Notes: generated by a model from the sequence alone, not told the origin. Shown: positions 28,973 to 39,469, counted from the stretch's first letter. The stretch is DNA of 64,000 nucleotides from Bryobacterales bacterium (GCA_009697505.1 SHUD01000004.1:1-64000); one strand, 5' to 3'. Numbers and translations: made by a program.

Positions 28973-30256
28973 CTAGTCCTCGGCCCTCCAGACAATCCTC
29001 CCACTGACAATCGTGGCCACCGGGCCGCCGCGGAATGTGGTTCCGTCGAACGGGGAGTTGCGGCTCTTGGAAAACGATTTATTCACGTCGTAAGTCCACT
29101 GGCGATCGGTCGAGAAGACCGTCACGTCGCCAGGAGCGCCCGGCGCGAGCGTCCCCCGGTTGATACCGAGAATACGCGCGGGATTCGTTGTGAATAGCGG
29201 GATCAGTTGCGCGACGCCGATTTTCTGGGGGTGTACCAGACGCTCCAGAGCCAGTCCCAGCGCAGTCTCAAAGCCCAGGATGCCGAACGGGCACCTCTCA
29301 AACTCCTGCATCTTCTCGCTGCCCGGATGCGGAGCGTGATCCGTCGCGATAGCGTCGATTGCGCCATTCACGATACCCTCGACGACCGCGTTGACGTCGC
29401 TCGACGAGCGCAGCGGCGGCTTCATCTTGAAGTTGCTGTCGTAGGGGATCATGTCGCTATCGGCGATCGCCAGGTGGTGCGGCGTCGCTTCCGCCGTGAC
29501 CGCAAGTTTCTGGAGTTTCGCGAACGCCACCATCGCCACCGAGTGCCGCGAGGAAATGTGCGCCACGTGATACCGCGCTCCTGTGACTTCCGCGAGCAGG
29601 ATATCGCGCGCCACCATCACATCTTCCGAGCACCCGGGAATGCCGCGCAAGCCGAGCCGCACGGATTCGGCGCCCTCGTGCATGTCGCCGCCCGCGCTCA
29701 GATGCAGATCCTCGCAGTGGTTGATCACCGGCATCCCGAAGCTGCGGGCGCATTCCATGGCTCTGCGCATCAATCGCGCGTTCATCACTGGCCGCCCGTC
29801 ATCGGAGATCGCTACGGCGCCCGCCTGCCGCATGGAGCCGATTGCCGCGAGTTCCTCGCCTTGACTACCCTTCGTGATCGCGCCGATGGGGAAAACGTTC
29901 ACGATCGCATGCCGCCGGGCTTTTTCGATGATGTAGGTGGTGACGGTCGGGCTGTCATTCACCGGCGCTGTGTTCGGCATCGGGCAGATGGAAGTAAAGC
30001 CTCCCGCGGCCGCGGCGCGCGCGCCCGTCTCAATGGTTTCGGCGTGCTCGAATCCGGGCTCGCGCAGGTGAACGTGCATGTCGATGAAGCCGGGGGCAAC
30101 GACCAGGCCGGTCGCGTCGAATACTTCCGCGCCCGCGGCGGTGAGCCCCGCGCCGACACCCTTGATAAAGCCGTCTTCGATCCACACATCGGCCACGCCA
30201 TCGTGCCCCGAGGCCGGGTCAATCACTCTTCCGTTCTTAATAAGCAGCGCTGCCAT
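28973..30256 (-). CDS. pyrC: Dihydroorotase
   Basis: PGFIDMHVHLREPGFEHAETIETG; IATDHAPH. Confidence 0.95.
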   Translation of the reverse strand: MAALLIKNGRVIDPASGHDGVADVWIEDGFIKGVGAGLTAAGAEVFDATGLVVAPGFIDMHVHLREPGFEHAETIETGARAAAAGGFTSICPMPNTAPVNDSPTVTTYIIEKARRHAIVNVFPIGAITKGSQGEELAAIGSMRQAGAVAISDDGRPVMNARLMRRAMECARSFGMPVINHCEDLHLSAGGDMHEGAESVRLGLRGIPGCSEDVMVARDILLAEVTGARYHVAHISSRHSVAMVAFAKLQKLAVTAEATPHHLAIADSDMIPYDSNFKMKPPLRSSSDVNAVVEGIVNGAIDAIATDHAPHPGSEKMQEFERCPFGILGFETALGLALERLVHPQKIGVAQLIPLFTTNPARILGINRGTLAPGAPGDVTVFSTDRQWTYDVNKSFSKSRNSPFDGTTFRGGPVATIVSGRIVWRAED

Positions 30257-30259
30257 GAG

Positions 30260-31171
30260 CTATCCGTTCAAGACGCGTTCCAAGACCGCCATTCGTACCG
30301 AGATCCCGTTCTCCACCTGATTCAGAATGGCCGAGCGTTGCGAATCCGCCACTTCCGAGGAAATCTCGCGTCCGCGATTGATCGGGCCCGGGTGCATCAC
30401 GATGGCATCCGGCTTGGCGAGCTTCATGTGCTCCGGCCGCAGACCGTAGAACGAGAAGTATTCACCGGCCGGGAACGCCGCCTCGTGCTGGCGTTCCAGT
30501 TGCACGCGCAACATCATCACTACGTCGGCGTCGCGAATCGCCTGGTTCATGTCCGTGGTCAGCGTGACGCCAGGCCCTAGCAGGCGCAACTCCGGAGGAA
30601 GCAGGGAAGCCGGTCCGCACAGCACGATATCGGCGCCGTACTTGGACAGCAGATATACGTTGGACCGCGCCACGCGGCTGTGCGCGATGTCGCCGATAAT
30701 CGCAACGCGCAACTTCTCCAGGCTCTTGCCGCGATCCAAAATCGTACGCGCGTCGAGCAACGCCTGCGTCGGGTGTTCGTGCGTGCCGTCGCCCGCGTTG
30801 ATGATCGGTATTCCCAGGTGCCGCTGCAGAAAATGCGGTGCGCCCGATGCCGCGTGCCGCATGATGATGGCGTCCGGCCGCATGGCGCCCAGTGTGTTCA
30901 GCGTGTCCACCAGGGATTCACCCTTGGATACGCTCGAAGCCTGCGCCGTAATCGACACCGCGTCCGCGCTCAGACGCTTCGCGGCGAGTTCAAAGCTGGT
31001 GCGCGTGCGCGTGGAGGCCTCAAAGAACAGGTTCACCACCATGCGCCCTTTCAAGAGTTCAAAGCGGCGGGGGCGCTCGCCCGTGGGTGTTTGAAAATCG
31101 CGCGCGCGGTCCAGAATCGCCTGCGCTTCCTCCCGCGTCAGGTCCTCAATGCCCAGCAGCCCTTTCATCAA
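30260..31171 (-). CDS. pyrB: Aspartate carbamoyltransferase
   Basis: VNLFFEASTRTRTSFELAAKRL; HEHPTQALLDA. Confidence 0.96.
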   Translation of the reverse strand: MMKGLLGIEDLTREEAQAILDRARDFQTPTGERPRRFELLKGRMVVNLFFEASTRTRTSFELAAKRLSADAVSITAQASSVSKGESLVDTLNTLGAMRPDAIIMRHAASGAPHFLQRHLGIPIINAGDGTHEHPTQALLDARTILDRGKSLEKLRVAIIGDIAHSRVARSNVYLLSKYGADIVLCGPASLLPPELRLLGPGVTLTTDMNQAIRDADVVMMLRVQLERQHEAAFPAGEYFSFYGLRPEHMKLAKPDAIVMHPGPINRGREISSEVADSQRSAILNQVENGISVRMAVLERVLNG

Positions 31172-31180
31172 TGCGCTTCC

Positions 31181-31732
31181 CTATGCCACCTTCTCCACCA
31201 GCAGCACCTTTTCCATCCCGTCGATCTCCTGGAATTTCACTTCGATGATTTCGTTGGCATCGGTCTGCACCATGCGCCCCACGAAGCGGGCTTCAATCGG
31301 CAGTTCGCGCCACCCGCGGTCAATCAACACCAGCAGGTGCACGTTATCGGGACGGCCCTGATCGAACATCGCATCCATGGCGGCGCGCACCGTGCGGCCG
31401 GTATAGAGCACATCGTCCACCAGGATGATGTCTTTGCCGGTCACTGAAAACGGGATGTCTGTCGCATTGAGAACCGGCTGCTGCGCAACCGTCGATAGAT
31501 CGTCGCGATACAGGTTGATGTCCAGGATTCCAACCGGAATCTTGCGATGCTCCAAAGCGTCGAGTTTTTGCGCCAGGCGTTCGGCCAAAGGAACGCCTCG
31601 GCGGCGGATACCGATCAAAGCCAGCTTGCCCAAGTCCTTGGTCTGTTCGAGGACTTCATGCGCCAAACGGACCAGGGTCCGGTCAATCTCGGAAGCGCTC
31701 ATCAGTTGGGATTTTTCGCGGGTCACAGTCAT
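31181..31732 (-). CDS. pyrR: PyrR bifunctional regulator/uracil phosphoribosyltransferase
   Basis: LALIGIRRRGVPLAERLA; IILVDDVLYTGRTVRAAMDA. Confidence 0.95.
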   Translation of the reverse strand: MTVTREKSQLMSASEIDRTLVRLAHEVLEQTKDLGKLALIGIRRRGVPLAERLAQKLDALEHRKIPVGILDINLYRDDLSTVAQQPVLNATDIPFSVTGKDIILVDDVLYTGRTVRAAMDAMFDQGRPDNVHLLVLIDRGWRELPIEARFVGRMVQTDANEIIEVKFQEIDGMEKVLLVEKVA

Positions 31733-31829
31733 AGTGGGGGCAAACGGTTTCAGCGTAACACGGCGCCTGTCCGCAGCGCTCGTGTGGTACCCATCAGAAG
31801 TGTTTCAATAGAAGGAACCACCCTTCTTT

Positions 31830-33134
31830 ATGCAGCCAGTCAATATAGGAGTCATCGGGCTCGGCAATGTCGGCTCTGGCACGCTCGATATTCTCGCCGA
31901 AAACGCGGATCAGATCGCGCTCAAGTTGGGCTTCCCGTTGCGCGTCGCCGCCGTGTGCAGCCGCGGCGTGGTCCACAAGCAGATTCCCGCGGCGCTGGGC
32001 GCTCCTCTGCGCACCGCGGATTGGCGCGAAGTGGTCGATCACCCCGATATTCAAATTGTGGCCGAGCTGATCGGAGGCACCACGGTCGCGCGCGAGATCA
32101 TCGAAGCCGCGGCGGCCAAGGGGAAGTCGGTGGTCACCGCCAACAAGGAGCTCATGGCGGCTTCGGGTGCGGACTTGTGGGATCAGGCCATCGCCTCGGG
32201 CATCAACCTGGCCATGGAAGCGAGCGTCGCGGGAGGCATTCCCATCCACACGGTGCTGCGCGAAGGAATTTCCGGCGACCGCGTCACGAACTTCTACGGC
32301 ATCCTGAACGGCACCTGCAACTACATCCTTACGGAGATCGAGCGGCGCGGCGCCGGCTTCGAAGAAGTGCTGCAAGAGGCGCAGGCCGCCGGTTACGCCG
32401 AAGCGGACCCCACCGCCGACGTGGACGGCTTCGACGCGCGCTCGAAACTGGTGATTCTTTCCGCGCTGGCTTTCGGCGAACGGATTTTCCCGGCCGATGT
32501 TTACACCGAGGGCATCCGCCGCATTTCGCCCATCGACTTTGGCTACGCCCACATTCTCAACCACACCATCCGGCTGGTGTGCATGGCGCGGCAAACGCCG
32601 GAAGGGTTGCTGCTATCCGTGCGTCCGTCGCTGATTCCGCAGTCGACGATTTTGGCCGGCGTGCGCGGCGCTTACAATGCCATCTGGGTGCGTGGACGTT
32701 ACGGCGCCGACACGTTCTACTACGGCCGCGGGGCCGGCGCGCATCCCACCGGTGTCGCGGTGGTGAGCGACTTGATGCGCGTGGCGCGCGAGATCCGGTC
32801 GGGAAGCCCTGAACGAGTGTCGCCCTTTGCGCACGCCCGCCTCGGCGAATACTGCCCGATTCCGATTACGCTCAACCGCGCGGCGTATTATCTGCGCTTC
32901 CGCGTGAAGGATCGACCCGGCATCATTGCGCAATTGGCCGCTGCGCTAGCGGCGGAAAACATTTCCATCGAAGCCGTGCTGCAATTGCCCGAAGAGAACG
33001 CCAGTAACCTGCCGTTCGTGATCACGGTCGAGCCTACGACGGAAGCCTCCATCCGCGCGGCTTTGGCCCGCATGGAGAAGCTCGACTTCTTGACGGAACC
33101 GCCACTCGCGATGCCCATGGAGGCATCGCTGTAA
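31830..33134 (+). CDS. hom: Homoserine dehydrogenase with C-terminal ACT domain
   Basis: IGVIGLGNVGSGTL; VVTANKELMA; ILNGTCNYILT. Confidence 0.95.
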   Translation: MQPVNIGVIGLGNVGSGTLDILAENADQIALKLGFPLRVAAVCSRGVVHKQIPAALGAPLRTADWREVVDHPDIQIVAELIGGTTVAREIIEAAAAKGKSVVTANKELMAASGADLWDQAIASGINLAMEASVAGGIPIHTVLREGISGDRVTNFYGILNGTCNYILTEIERRGAGFEEVLQEAQAAGYAEADPTADVDGFDARSKLVILSALAFGERIFPADVYTEGIRRISPIDFGYAHILNHTIRLVCMARQTPEGLLLSVRPSLIPQSTILAGVRGAYNAIWVRGRYGADTFYYGRGAGAHPTGVAVVSDLMRVAREIRSGSPERVSPFAHARLGEYCPIPITLNRAAYYLRFRVKDRPGIIAQLAAALAAENISIEAVLQLPEENASNLPFVITVEPTTEASIRAALARMEKLDFLTEPPLAMPMEASL

Positions 33135-33191
33135 GAAAATGGGCATGGTACCGTAGGGTCCTGATCGGTCGGGCATCGCAAGGAGGCTTCC

Positions 33192-35123
33192 GTGCCTTAT
33201 CGCGTTTCACTCGTATTTGGGCTGACCTTTGCCTGGATTGCAGGCGGCGCTCTTGCTCAGCAGAACGCCCATGAGCCGCCGGCGGCGGATTCGTTGTTCC
33301 AGGCAATTCACAAAGCCGATGCTCGCGCCCTCAAGCTGGCACTGGATCGCGGAGTAAGTCCCAACGCCAAGGATGCTGAGGGCACGCCGGCCCTGATGGC
33401 GGCCGCGCTTTTCGCCGGGCTGGATTGCATGCGACTTCTGCTCGATCGCGGCGCGGACGCCAACGCCACTAATCCCGCCGGGGCCACGGTGCTGATGTGG
33501 GCCATCCCCGATCTGGCGAAGGTCAAATTGCTGGTGGCGCGTGGGGCGAACGTGAACGCACGCTCGCGGAACTTGCAGCGGACGCCGTTGCTGATTGCGG
33601 CGAGTTATCCGGGGACAGTGGAGTTGCTGAAGTTGCTGCTGGACAGAGGCGCCGATCTTCACGCCAAGGATGGGAGCGGCGCACACGCGCTGAGCCGGGC
33701 GGTGTTCTCCTCCGATGTCACGGTGGTGCGCTTTCTGGTGGAACACGGGTGCGATCCCGCGGAAGACTATCCGGGCAGGACGCGCATGGTGGCGCGCCAT
33801 GATCCGCCGATCATCGAATATCTGCTTTCGATCGGCGCCAAAGTCCCGCCCGACGCGCTGACCATGGCGGTCAACTGGCACGATCCAAAACTGATCGAGC
33901 GATGGATCGGGATGGGCGCCGATGTGAATGCCACCACCGGTGTGTACCGCAGGGCGCCGCTGATGACGGCGGCTGCCTCCGAGCAAGCGGGTGCGGCCAC
34001 GTTGCAGGTGTTACTCGAGAAGGGCGCCAACCCGAACGCGCAGGATACGGATGGCGAACGGCCGCTCGACTGGGCCGTGTATCGCGCCGATCAGGCGAAG
34101 ATCGATGTGCTGCGCGCGTTTGGCGCCAAACCGGGAAGCGGACCGCGTCACGAATCGTACCCGGCGCCGGAGCCGGGCGGGATCGCGGATGCCAAGACGT
34201 CGTTGAGCCGCAGTCTGGCGCTGCTGCTGCCCACGGGCCCGGTGATCTATGAGAAGCGGAAGTGTATCACTTGCCACAGCCACACGTTGCCGGTGGAAGC
34301 AGCGGCGGTTGCCCGCCGGAAGGGCATCGTAGTGAAGGAGGAGTTTGCGCAAAAGAATCTGGAACTGATTCTGGAGTCGTACCAAATCCAATCGGAAGCG
34401 GCATTGCAAGGGGACCAGCCGCCGGGCAATTTCGTCACGGTAGGGTACGTGATGGCGGCACTGAAGGCGGCGGGACACCCTCTGGACCGGATCACGGCGG
34501 GAATTGTGCACATGACGGCAGGGCAGCAGATGCCGGACGGGCGCTGGGTGGGCAACGGCATTTCGCGGCCACCCTTGGAAGATAGCGTGGTCAGCCAGAC
34601 GGCGTTGGCAGTCCGGGCGTTGACGCTGTATCCCATCGAAGGCGCACAAGCTGAATTGGGGGAAAAATTACGCCGCACGCGGCAGTGGCTGTTGGCGGTG
34701 AAGCCGGGTTCCGCGGAAGAGCGCAACATGCGGCTGATGGGACTGGTGTGGACCAAAGCCGCACGGACGGCGGTGGATGATGCAGTTCGCGAGGTGATGG
34801 CACGGCAGAAGGCGGACGGCGGATGGGCGCAGAGGCCACGGGATGCACCGGATGCGTACGCCACGGGGACGTCTCTGTATGCGTTGCACGAGGCAGGGGT
34901 TCCAGTGACCGCGGAAGCCTACCGCAAGGGCGTGGCGTTTCTGCTGGCGAATCAATATCAGAACGGCGCGTGGCTAGTGAAGACGCGGTCCTATCCCACG
35001 CAGCCGTACTTCGAGAGTGGGTATCCGTTCGGGCACAATCAATGGATCTCGGCGGGAGGAGCCGGTTGGGCGTCGCTTGCGATCGCGTTGACGTTGCCGG
35101 AGCAGAAGCGGGCGGCGAAGTAA
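33192..35123 (+). CDS. Secreted ankyrin-repeat protein with a CxxCH motif and prenyltransferase/squalene-cyclase-like C-terminus
   Basis: Signal peptide; repeats such as LLLDRGADANATNPAGATVLMWA; KRKCITCHSHTLPVEAAAVARRKG; AVREVMARQKADGGWAQRPRDAPDAYATGTSLYAL. Confidence 0.8.
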   Translation: MPYRVSLVFGLTFAWIAGGALAQQNAHEPPAADSLFQAIHKADARALKLALDRGVSPNAKDAEGTPALMAAALFAGLDCMRLLLDRGADANATNPAGATVLMWAIPDLAKVKLLVARGANVNARSRNLQRTPLLIAASYPGTVELLKLLLDRGADLHAKDGSGAHALSRAVFSSDVTVVRFLVEHGCDPAEDYPGRTRMVARHDPPIIEYLLSIGAKVPPDALTMAVNWHDPKLIERWIGMGADVNATTGVYRRAPLMTAAASEQAGAATLQVLLEKGANPNAQDTDGERPLDWAVYRADQAKIDVLRAFGAKPGSGPRHESYPAPEPGGIADAKTSLSRSLALLLPTGPVIYEKRKCITCHSHTLPVEAAAVARRKGIVVKEEFAQKNLELILESYQIQSEAALQGDQPPGNFVTVGYVMAALKAAGHPLDRITAGIVHMTAGQQMPDGRWVGNGISRPPLEDSVVSQTALAVRALTLYPIEGAQAELGEKLRRTRQWLLAVKPGSAEERNMRLMGLVWTKAARTAVDDAVREVMARQKADGGWAQRPRDAPDAYATGTSLYALHEAGVPVTAEAYRKGVAFLLANQYQNGAWLVKTRSYPTQPYFESGYPFGHNQWISAGGAGWASLAIALTLPEQKRAAK

Positions 35124-35163
35124 GCGGATTAGCCGGCGTGACGGAGGCCAGCGGCCGCCCGCG

Positions 35164-35568
35164 TTAGTACTTAAAAAATTCCACCGGCTCGAACGCGGTG
35201 ATCTTCCACTGTTTCCCGCGACGCTCGATGCGGCATTTGACGATCCGCCGCCGCGTGATGCCGTTGCTGTGATTCGCGGCCTTTTCGGTGGTGACCAGGA
35301 CCCAATCGAGTTCGAGGGTCCGCCTCTGATTGTCGCCTTCGTGGTTGACGATCTCGATGGATGAGCCCACGTCGTGACCCGCGAGCAATCCCTGAACGTG
35401 GCCGCGCAGCGTGTCATATCCCGGCAGGCTGCGGTCAAACTTCGCCAGGAAGGCCGACGCATCGTCGTTCACCAACGCTTCGGCTGCCGTGCGGAAGAAG
35501 TCCCTCACATCCGCCGGCGGCTCGGCGAAAGCAAGGCTCGTGAACAGGAGTAACGCCGCTAGACGCAT
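35164..35568 (-). CDS. Secreted protein, unknown function
   Basis: MRLAALLLFTSLAFAEPPADVRDFFRTAAEALVNDDASAFLAKFD from 35568. Confidence 0.7.
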   Translation of the reverse strand: MRLAALLLFTSLAFAEPPADVRDFFRTAAEALVNDDASAFLAKFDRSLPGYDTLRGHVQGLLAGHDVGSSIEIVNHEGDNQRRTLELDWVLVTTEKAANHSNGITRRRIVKCRIERRGKQWKITAFEPVEFFKY

Positions 35569-35569
35569 G

Positions 35570-36739
35570 TTAAGTCCGGTAACTGGCGTTGATCCGGATG
35601 TAGTCGTAGGTGAAATCGCAGGTCCAGAAGCGCGCGCGGCCGCGCCCACTGCCGCGCAGTGCAAAGCGGATGTGGCAGTCTTTTTCGTCGAGCTTGGCTT
35701 TCAATACGTCTTCGAAAAAGTCAGCGGCCAGGCCGCCCCGGCATACCGGGATGCCTTGCATGTCGATATCAACCTTCCGCGAATCGAAGGCCGCGCCCGA
35801 ATAGCCGGCAGCGCAGATGATGCGGCCCCAGTTGGGATCGGAACCGGCAATCGCGGTCTTGACCAACGGCGAGTTCGCGATCGAACGCGCAATCTTCTCG
35901 GCGGCACGCTCGTTGGCCGCGCCTTCTACATCGATCGTCACCAGTTTGCTCGCGCCCTCGCCGTCGCGCGCGATCTGCCGCGCCAGAGATTCCAGGACGC
36001 TGGTGAGCGCCGCCTCGAACGCCTTCGCCGGCGGCTTCACGCCGGACGCTCCATTGGCCAGCACCGCCACCATGTCGTTGGTGGAAGTGTCGCCGTCCAC
36101 GGAAACGCGGTTATAACTGTGGCCGATGGCCCGCTTCAGAGCCGAGCGCAACACGGCCGGAGACACTGCCGCGTCGGTGACCACGAATCCCAGCGTGGTC
36201 GCCATGTTGGGCTGGATCATGCCCGAACCCTTCGTCATTCCCGCCACGAACGCCACTTTGCGGCCGCTCTTGATTTCCGCGAAGGCCGTCTTCGGCACTG
36301 TGTCGGTGGTCATGATGGCCGCCGCGGCTGCATCGAAGCACGCCGCGTCGAGCCTGGCGACCAATTTCGGAAGAGTCTCCACGATCTTGCTCGCGTCCAT
36401 CTCGACGCCGATCACGCCGGTGGATGCCGGCAGGACCTGCTCGGGCTTCACGCCGAGTGCTTTCGCCGCCGCGCGCACCGTTTCGAGAGCGACTTTATCT
36501 CCCGTGCGTGTCGCGCAGTTGGCGTTGCCCGCGTTGACCAGGATCGCGCAGGCCGTGCCGCGCGAAGCTTTCAAATTCTTCCGGGCCAGCGTCACCGGCG
36601 CCGCTACCACGCGATTCCGTGTGAACACAGCGGCGGCTGCGGCGGGCGTGTCCGACACAATCAAGGCCAGGTCCGATTTGACGACCTTGCGAATCCCCGC
36701 GTAAGTCGCCGCGTAGCGAAAGCCCCGCGGCAAGTTCAT
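35570..36739 (-). CDS. argJ: Bifunctional glutamate N-acetyltransferase/amino-acid acetyltransferase
   Basis: MTKGSGMIQPNMATTLGFVVTDAAV; GDTSTNDMVAVLANG. Confidence 0.95.
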   Translation of the reverse strand: MNLPRGFRYAATYAGIRKVVKSDLALIVSDTPAAAAAVFTRNRVVAAPVTLARKNLKASRGTACAILVNAGNANCATRTGDKVALETVRAAAKALGVKPEQVLPASTGVIGVEMDASKIVETLPKLVARLDAACFDAAAAAIMTTDTVPKTAFAEIKSGRKVAFVAGMTKGSGMIQPNMATTLGFVVTDAAVSPAVLRSALKRAIGHSYNRVSVDGDTSTNDMVAVLANGASGVKPPAKAFEAALTSVLESLARQIARDGEGASKLVTIDVEGAANERAAEKIARSIANSPLVKTAIAGSDPNWGRIICAAGYSGAAFDSRKVDIDMQGIPVCRGGLAADFFEDVLKAKLDEKDCHIRFALRGSGRGRARFWTCDFTYDYIRINASYRT

Positions 36740-37653
36740 GGCAGAACCTCGCCACCCGTCACCGAAAACCCGTTTAGAAACGCCGCCGCCGGCATTCGCT
36801 TCTTACCCTCCAACTGAACCTCCCGTAGTTCGATCGATTCCCCGTCTCCGCAACCAGCGTACAGCTTTCGATTCACCACTCGCAGCGCCCCCGGCGGAAG
36901 TGCCGGATCGCCCAGCGCCGCCTTGCAGATCTGCAAGCGCTGCCCGCGCAGGAATCCGTAACCGCCCGGCCATGGCTCGAAACCACGAATGCGATTCAAG
37001 ATCTGGCGAGCTGGAAGCTGCCAGTCAATCTTGCCGTCTTCCTTTTTGAGAATAGGCGCGTACGTCGCCCGCGAGTCGTCTTGTGGCAGCGGCTGGATCG
37101 CAGCCAGTTCCGCGAGCGTTTGCACCAGGAGATCCGCGCCGGCCTGGGCCAGACGCGCGCCCAATTGGACGGCGTCTTCTTCCGGACCGATCTCCGTTTC
37201 CCACGCGCGCAGAATGCCGCCGGTGTCCAGGCCTTCATCGATGCGCATGATAGTCACGCCCGTGCGGGGCTCACCATTCGCGATGGCCCATTGAATCGGC
37301 GCCGCGCCGCGATATTTCGGGAGCAGGGAAGCGTGCACGTTGAAGATCCCCAGCGGTGGAATGTCGAGGATCGCCTTGGGAATGATCTGCCCGTAGCCGA
37401 CGACGATGATCGCCTCCGGAGCCATCGCGCGCAGTTGCTCGACGACCTCCGGCCTCCGCATCCGCTCGGGTTGATAGACAGGAAGCCCCAGCCGCAGTGC
37501 GGTTTCCTTCACCGGATGCAGGGCGTCTTTCTGTCCGCGCCCCTTGGGTCGGTCGGGTTGGGTGTAGACCGCGATGACCTGATGGCCCGCTTTCACGATC
37601 CGCTCCAGGCTCCCAACCGCGAAGCCGGGCGTGCCCATGAACACGAGCTTCAT
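36736..37653 (-). CDS. fmt: Methionyl-tRNA formyltransferase
   Basis: MKLVFMGTPGFAVGSLERIVKAGHQVIAVYTQPDRPKGRG; FNVHASLLPKYRGAAPIQWAI; start MKLVF at 37653. Confidence 0.96.
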   Translation of the reverse strand: MKLVFMGTPGFAVGSLERIVKAGHQVIAVYTQPDRPKGRGQKDALHPVKETALRLGLPVYQPERMRRPEVVEQLRAMAPEAIIVVGYGQIIPKAILDIPPLGIFNVHASLLPKYRGAAPIQWAIANGEPRTGVTIMRIDEGLDTGGILRAWETEIGPEEDAVQLGARLAQAGADLLVQTLAELAAIQPLPQDDSRATYAPILKKEDGKIDWQLPARQILNRIRGFEPWPGGYGFLRGQRLQICKAALGDPALPPGALRVVNRKLYAGCGDGESIELREVQLEGKKRMPAAAFLNGFSVTGGEVLP

Positions 37654-37688
37654 CTTGGTTCTGGCTCCTGGCCTTTGGCCCTCGGTAT

Positions 37689-38204
37689 CTAATCCCACTC
37701 GCCGAGCTTTTGCAGCTTGCGAATTTTGCGCCGGATCAAGTCGCGCTTCAGCGCGCTCACGTGGCTGATGTAGAGCTTGCCATGCAGGTGATCCGTTTCG
37801 TGAAGAAAAGCCCGCGCCAGCAGATCCTCGCCGGTCATCTCGAATGGCTTGCCGGTGGCGTCCTGCGCCCGCACGGTGACTTTTTTCGGACGGTTCACCT
37901 GTTCGCGGAACGTCGGAATACTCAGGCACCCTTCCTCGCTTTTCTGCGAGCCTTCCATGTGAAGGATCTCGGGGTTGATCAGCAAGATCTTCGCTGCCGG
38001 GTCCTCGCCGATGGACGTGTCGATAACCGCCAGGCGTTGCCCGACGCCGATCTGCGGCGCCGCCAGTCCCACGCCCTTGGCCGCGTACATCGACTCAAAC
38101 ATATCCTCGATGAGCTTGTGCAACTCCGGCGTATCGAATTCGGTGACGTCAGCGCCGCGCTGCTCCAGGACCGGATGTCCGTACTTCACGATCGGATAAA
38201 TCAT
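37689..38204 (-). CDS. def: Peptide deformylase
   Basis: GVGLAAPQIGV; EEGCLSIP; HETDHLHG. Confidence 0.95.
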   Translation of the reverse strand: MIYPIVKYGHPVLEQRGADVTEFDTPELHKLIEDMFESMYAAKGVGLAAPQIGVGQRLAVIDTSIGEDPAAKILLINPEILHMEGSQKSEEGCLSIPTFREQVNRPKKVTVRAQDATGKPFEMTGEDLLARAFLHETDHLHGKLYISHVSALKRDLIRRKIRKLQKLGEWD

Positions 38205-39376
38205 CAGAAGTTCTTCACCTGTTCGAGATAACCTGCGTAGTTCCGCTTGGCTTCCAGCATGGAGTCGCCGCCAAATTTCTCGATCATGGCCCCGGCCAGC
38301 ACCAGCGCCACCATGGCCTCGCCGATCACGCCCGCCGCGGGCACCACCGCGACGTCGCTGCGCTCATAAGCGGCGGGGGAAGCTTCGTGGGTCACCAGAT
38401 CCGCGCTTTCCAGCGGCCTGCGCAATGTCGAGATCGGCTTCAGCATGCCGCGCACCAGGATGTCCTGGCCGTTGGTCATGCCACCTTCCACTCCTCCTGC
38501 GCGATTGGCGCCCCGCGTGAAGGCCTGCTGTTCGCGGCTGTAGTGGATCGTGTCCTGGACTTTCGAACCGAACGCCGCCGCACCCTCCGCGGCGAATCCC
38601 ACTTCGACGCCCTTCACGGCCTGCATGGAGACGATGGCCTGTGCCAGTCTTCCATCCAGCCGCGTATCCCAGGCAATATGCGACCCCAGCCCCGGCGGAA
38701 CCCCGCGCGCGATCACTTCGAAGACGCCGCCCACGGTGTCGCCGGTCTTGTAGGCCTCGTCGACCACGAGCTTCATCCGCTGCTCAGCCTCGGCATCCAC
38801 GCAACCGAGCAGGACCTCGTCGCGTTCACTGAGCGCCACCAGTTCTTCCCAGGTTGCGGACCGTTCCAGCCGCTCGCTGCCCACCGCGATGACGTGGCTG
38901 AGCACGCCGATCCCAAATTCCGCCAGATAGGCCTTGGCCAGAGCGCCCACGGCCACCCGCGAAGTCGTTTCGCGGGCGCTGGCGCGTTCCAGAATGTAGC
39001 GGGCGTCATGGAAGTTGTACTTGAGCGCTCCCGCCAGGTCGGCATGGCCGGGACGAGGCCGGGTCAGCGGCTTGGTCTTGCCTTCGGCGCCCTCGAACGT
39101 CTCCACCGGCAGGGCTTCGGTCCAGTTCTTCCAGTCTTTGTTTTCCAGCAGAATCGCGATCGGCGAACCGATGCTCTGCGAGTGCCGTACCCCGCTGACG
39201 ATATGGGCCTTATCGGTTTCGATCTTCATGCGCCCGCCGCGCCCGAAGCCTTGCTGGCGGCGCCACAACTCGCGATCGATCTTGGCCAAAGATACGGGGA
39301 CGCCGGCGGGCAGCCCCGTCAGCGTGGCGACAAGGCACTCCCCGTGCGATTCCCCTGCGGTTTCAAAGCGGAGCAT
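38204..39376 (-). CDS. aroC: Chorismate synthase
   Basis: FETAGESHGECLVATLTGLPAGVPV; TRPRPGHADLAGALKY. Confidence 0.96.
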   Translation of the reverse strand: MLRFETAGESHGECLVATLTGLPAGVPVSLAKIDRELWRRQQGFGRGGRMKIETDKAHIVSGVRHSQSIGSPIAILLENKDWKNWTEALPVETFEGAEGKTKPLTRPRPGHADLAGALKYNFHDARYILERASARETTSRVAVGALAKAYLAEFGIGVLSHVIAVGSERLERSATWEELVALSERDEVLLGCVDAEAEQRMKLVVDEAYKTGDTVGGVFEVIARGVPPGLGSHIAWDTRLDGRLAQAIVSMQAVKGVEVGFAAEGAAAFGSKVQDTIHYSREQQAFTRGANRAGGVEGGMTNGQDILVRGMLKPISTLRRPLESADLVTHEASPAAYERSDVAVVPAAGVIGEAMVALVLAGAMIEKFGGDSMLEAKRNYAGYLEQVKNF

Positions 39377-39415
39377 TGGAATATTTTATGGTAGCAACAC
39401 TCGGAATGCGCGAGC

Positions 39416-39445
39416 GTGCCGAATTGTCACGTGCCGAATTGTCAC
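39416..39445 (+). repeat. 15-bp perfect tandem duplication (gtgccgaattgtcac x2)
   Basis: Direct read. Confidence 0.95.
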
Positions 39446-39469
39446 GGAGATGCGTCGGATTGGGACGGC

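Noticed and set aside
31811-31829. GAAGG-AACCAC-CCTTC hairpin over the hom SD as a riboregulator
   Set aside because: Only a 5-bp stem with no further conserved structure visible
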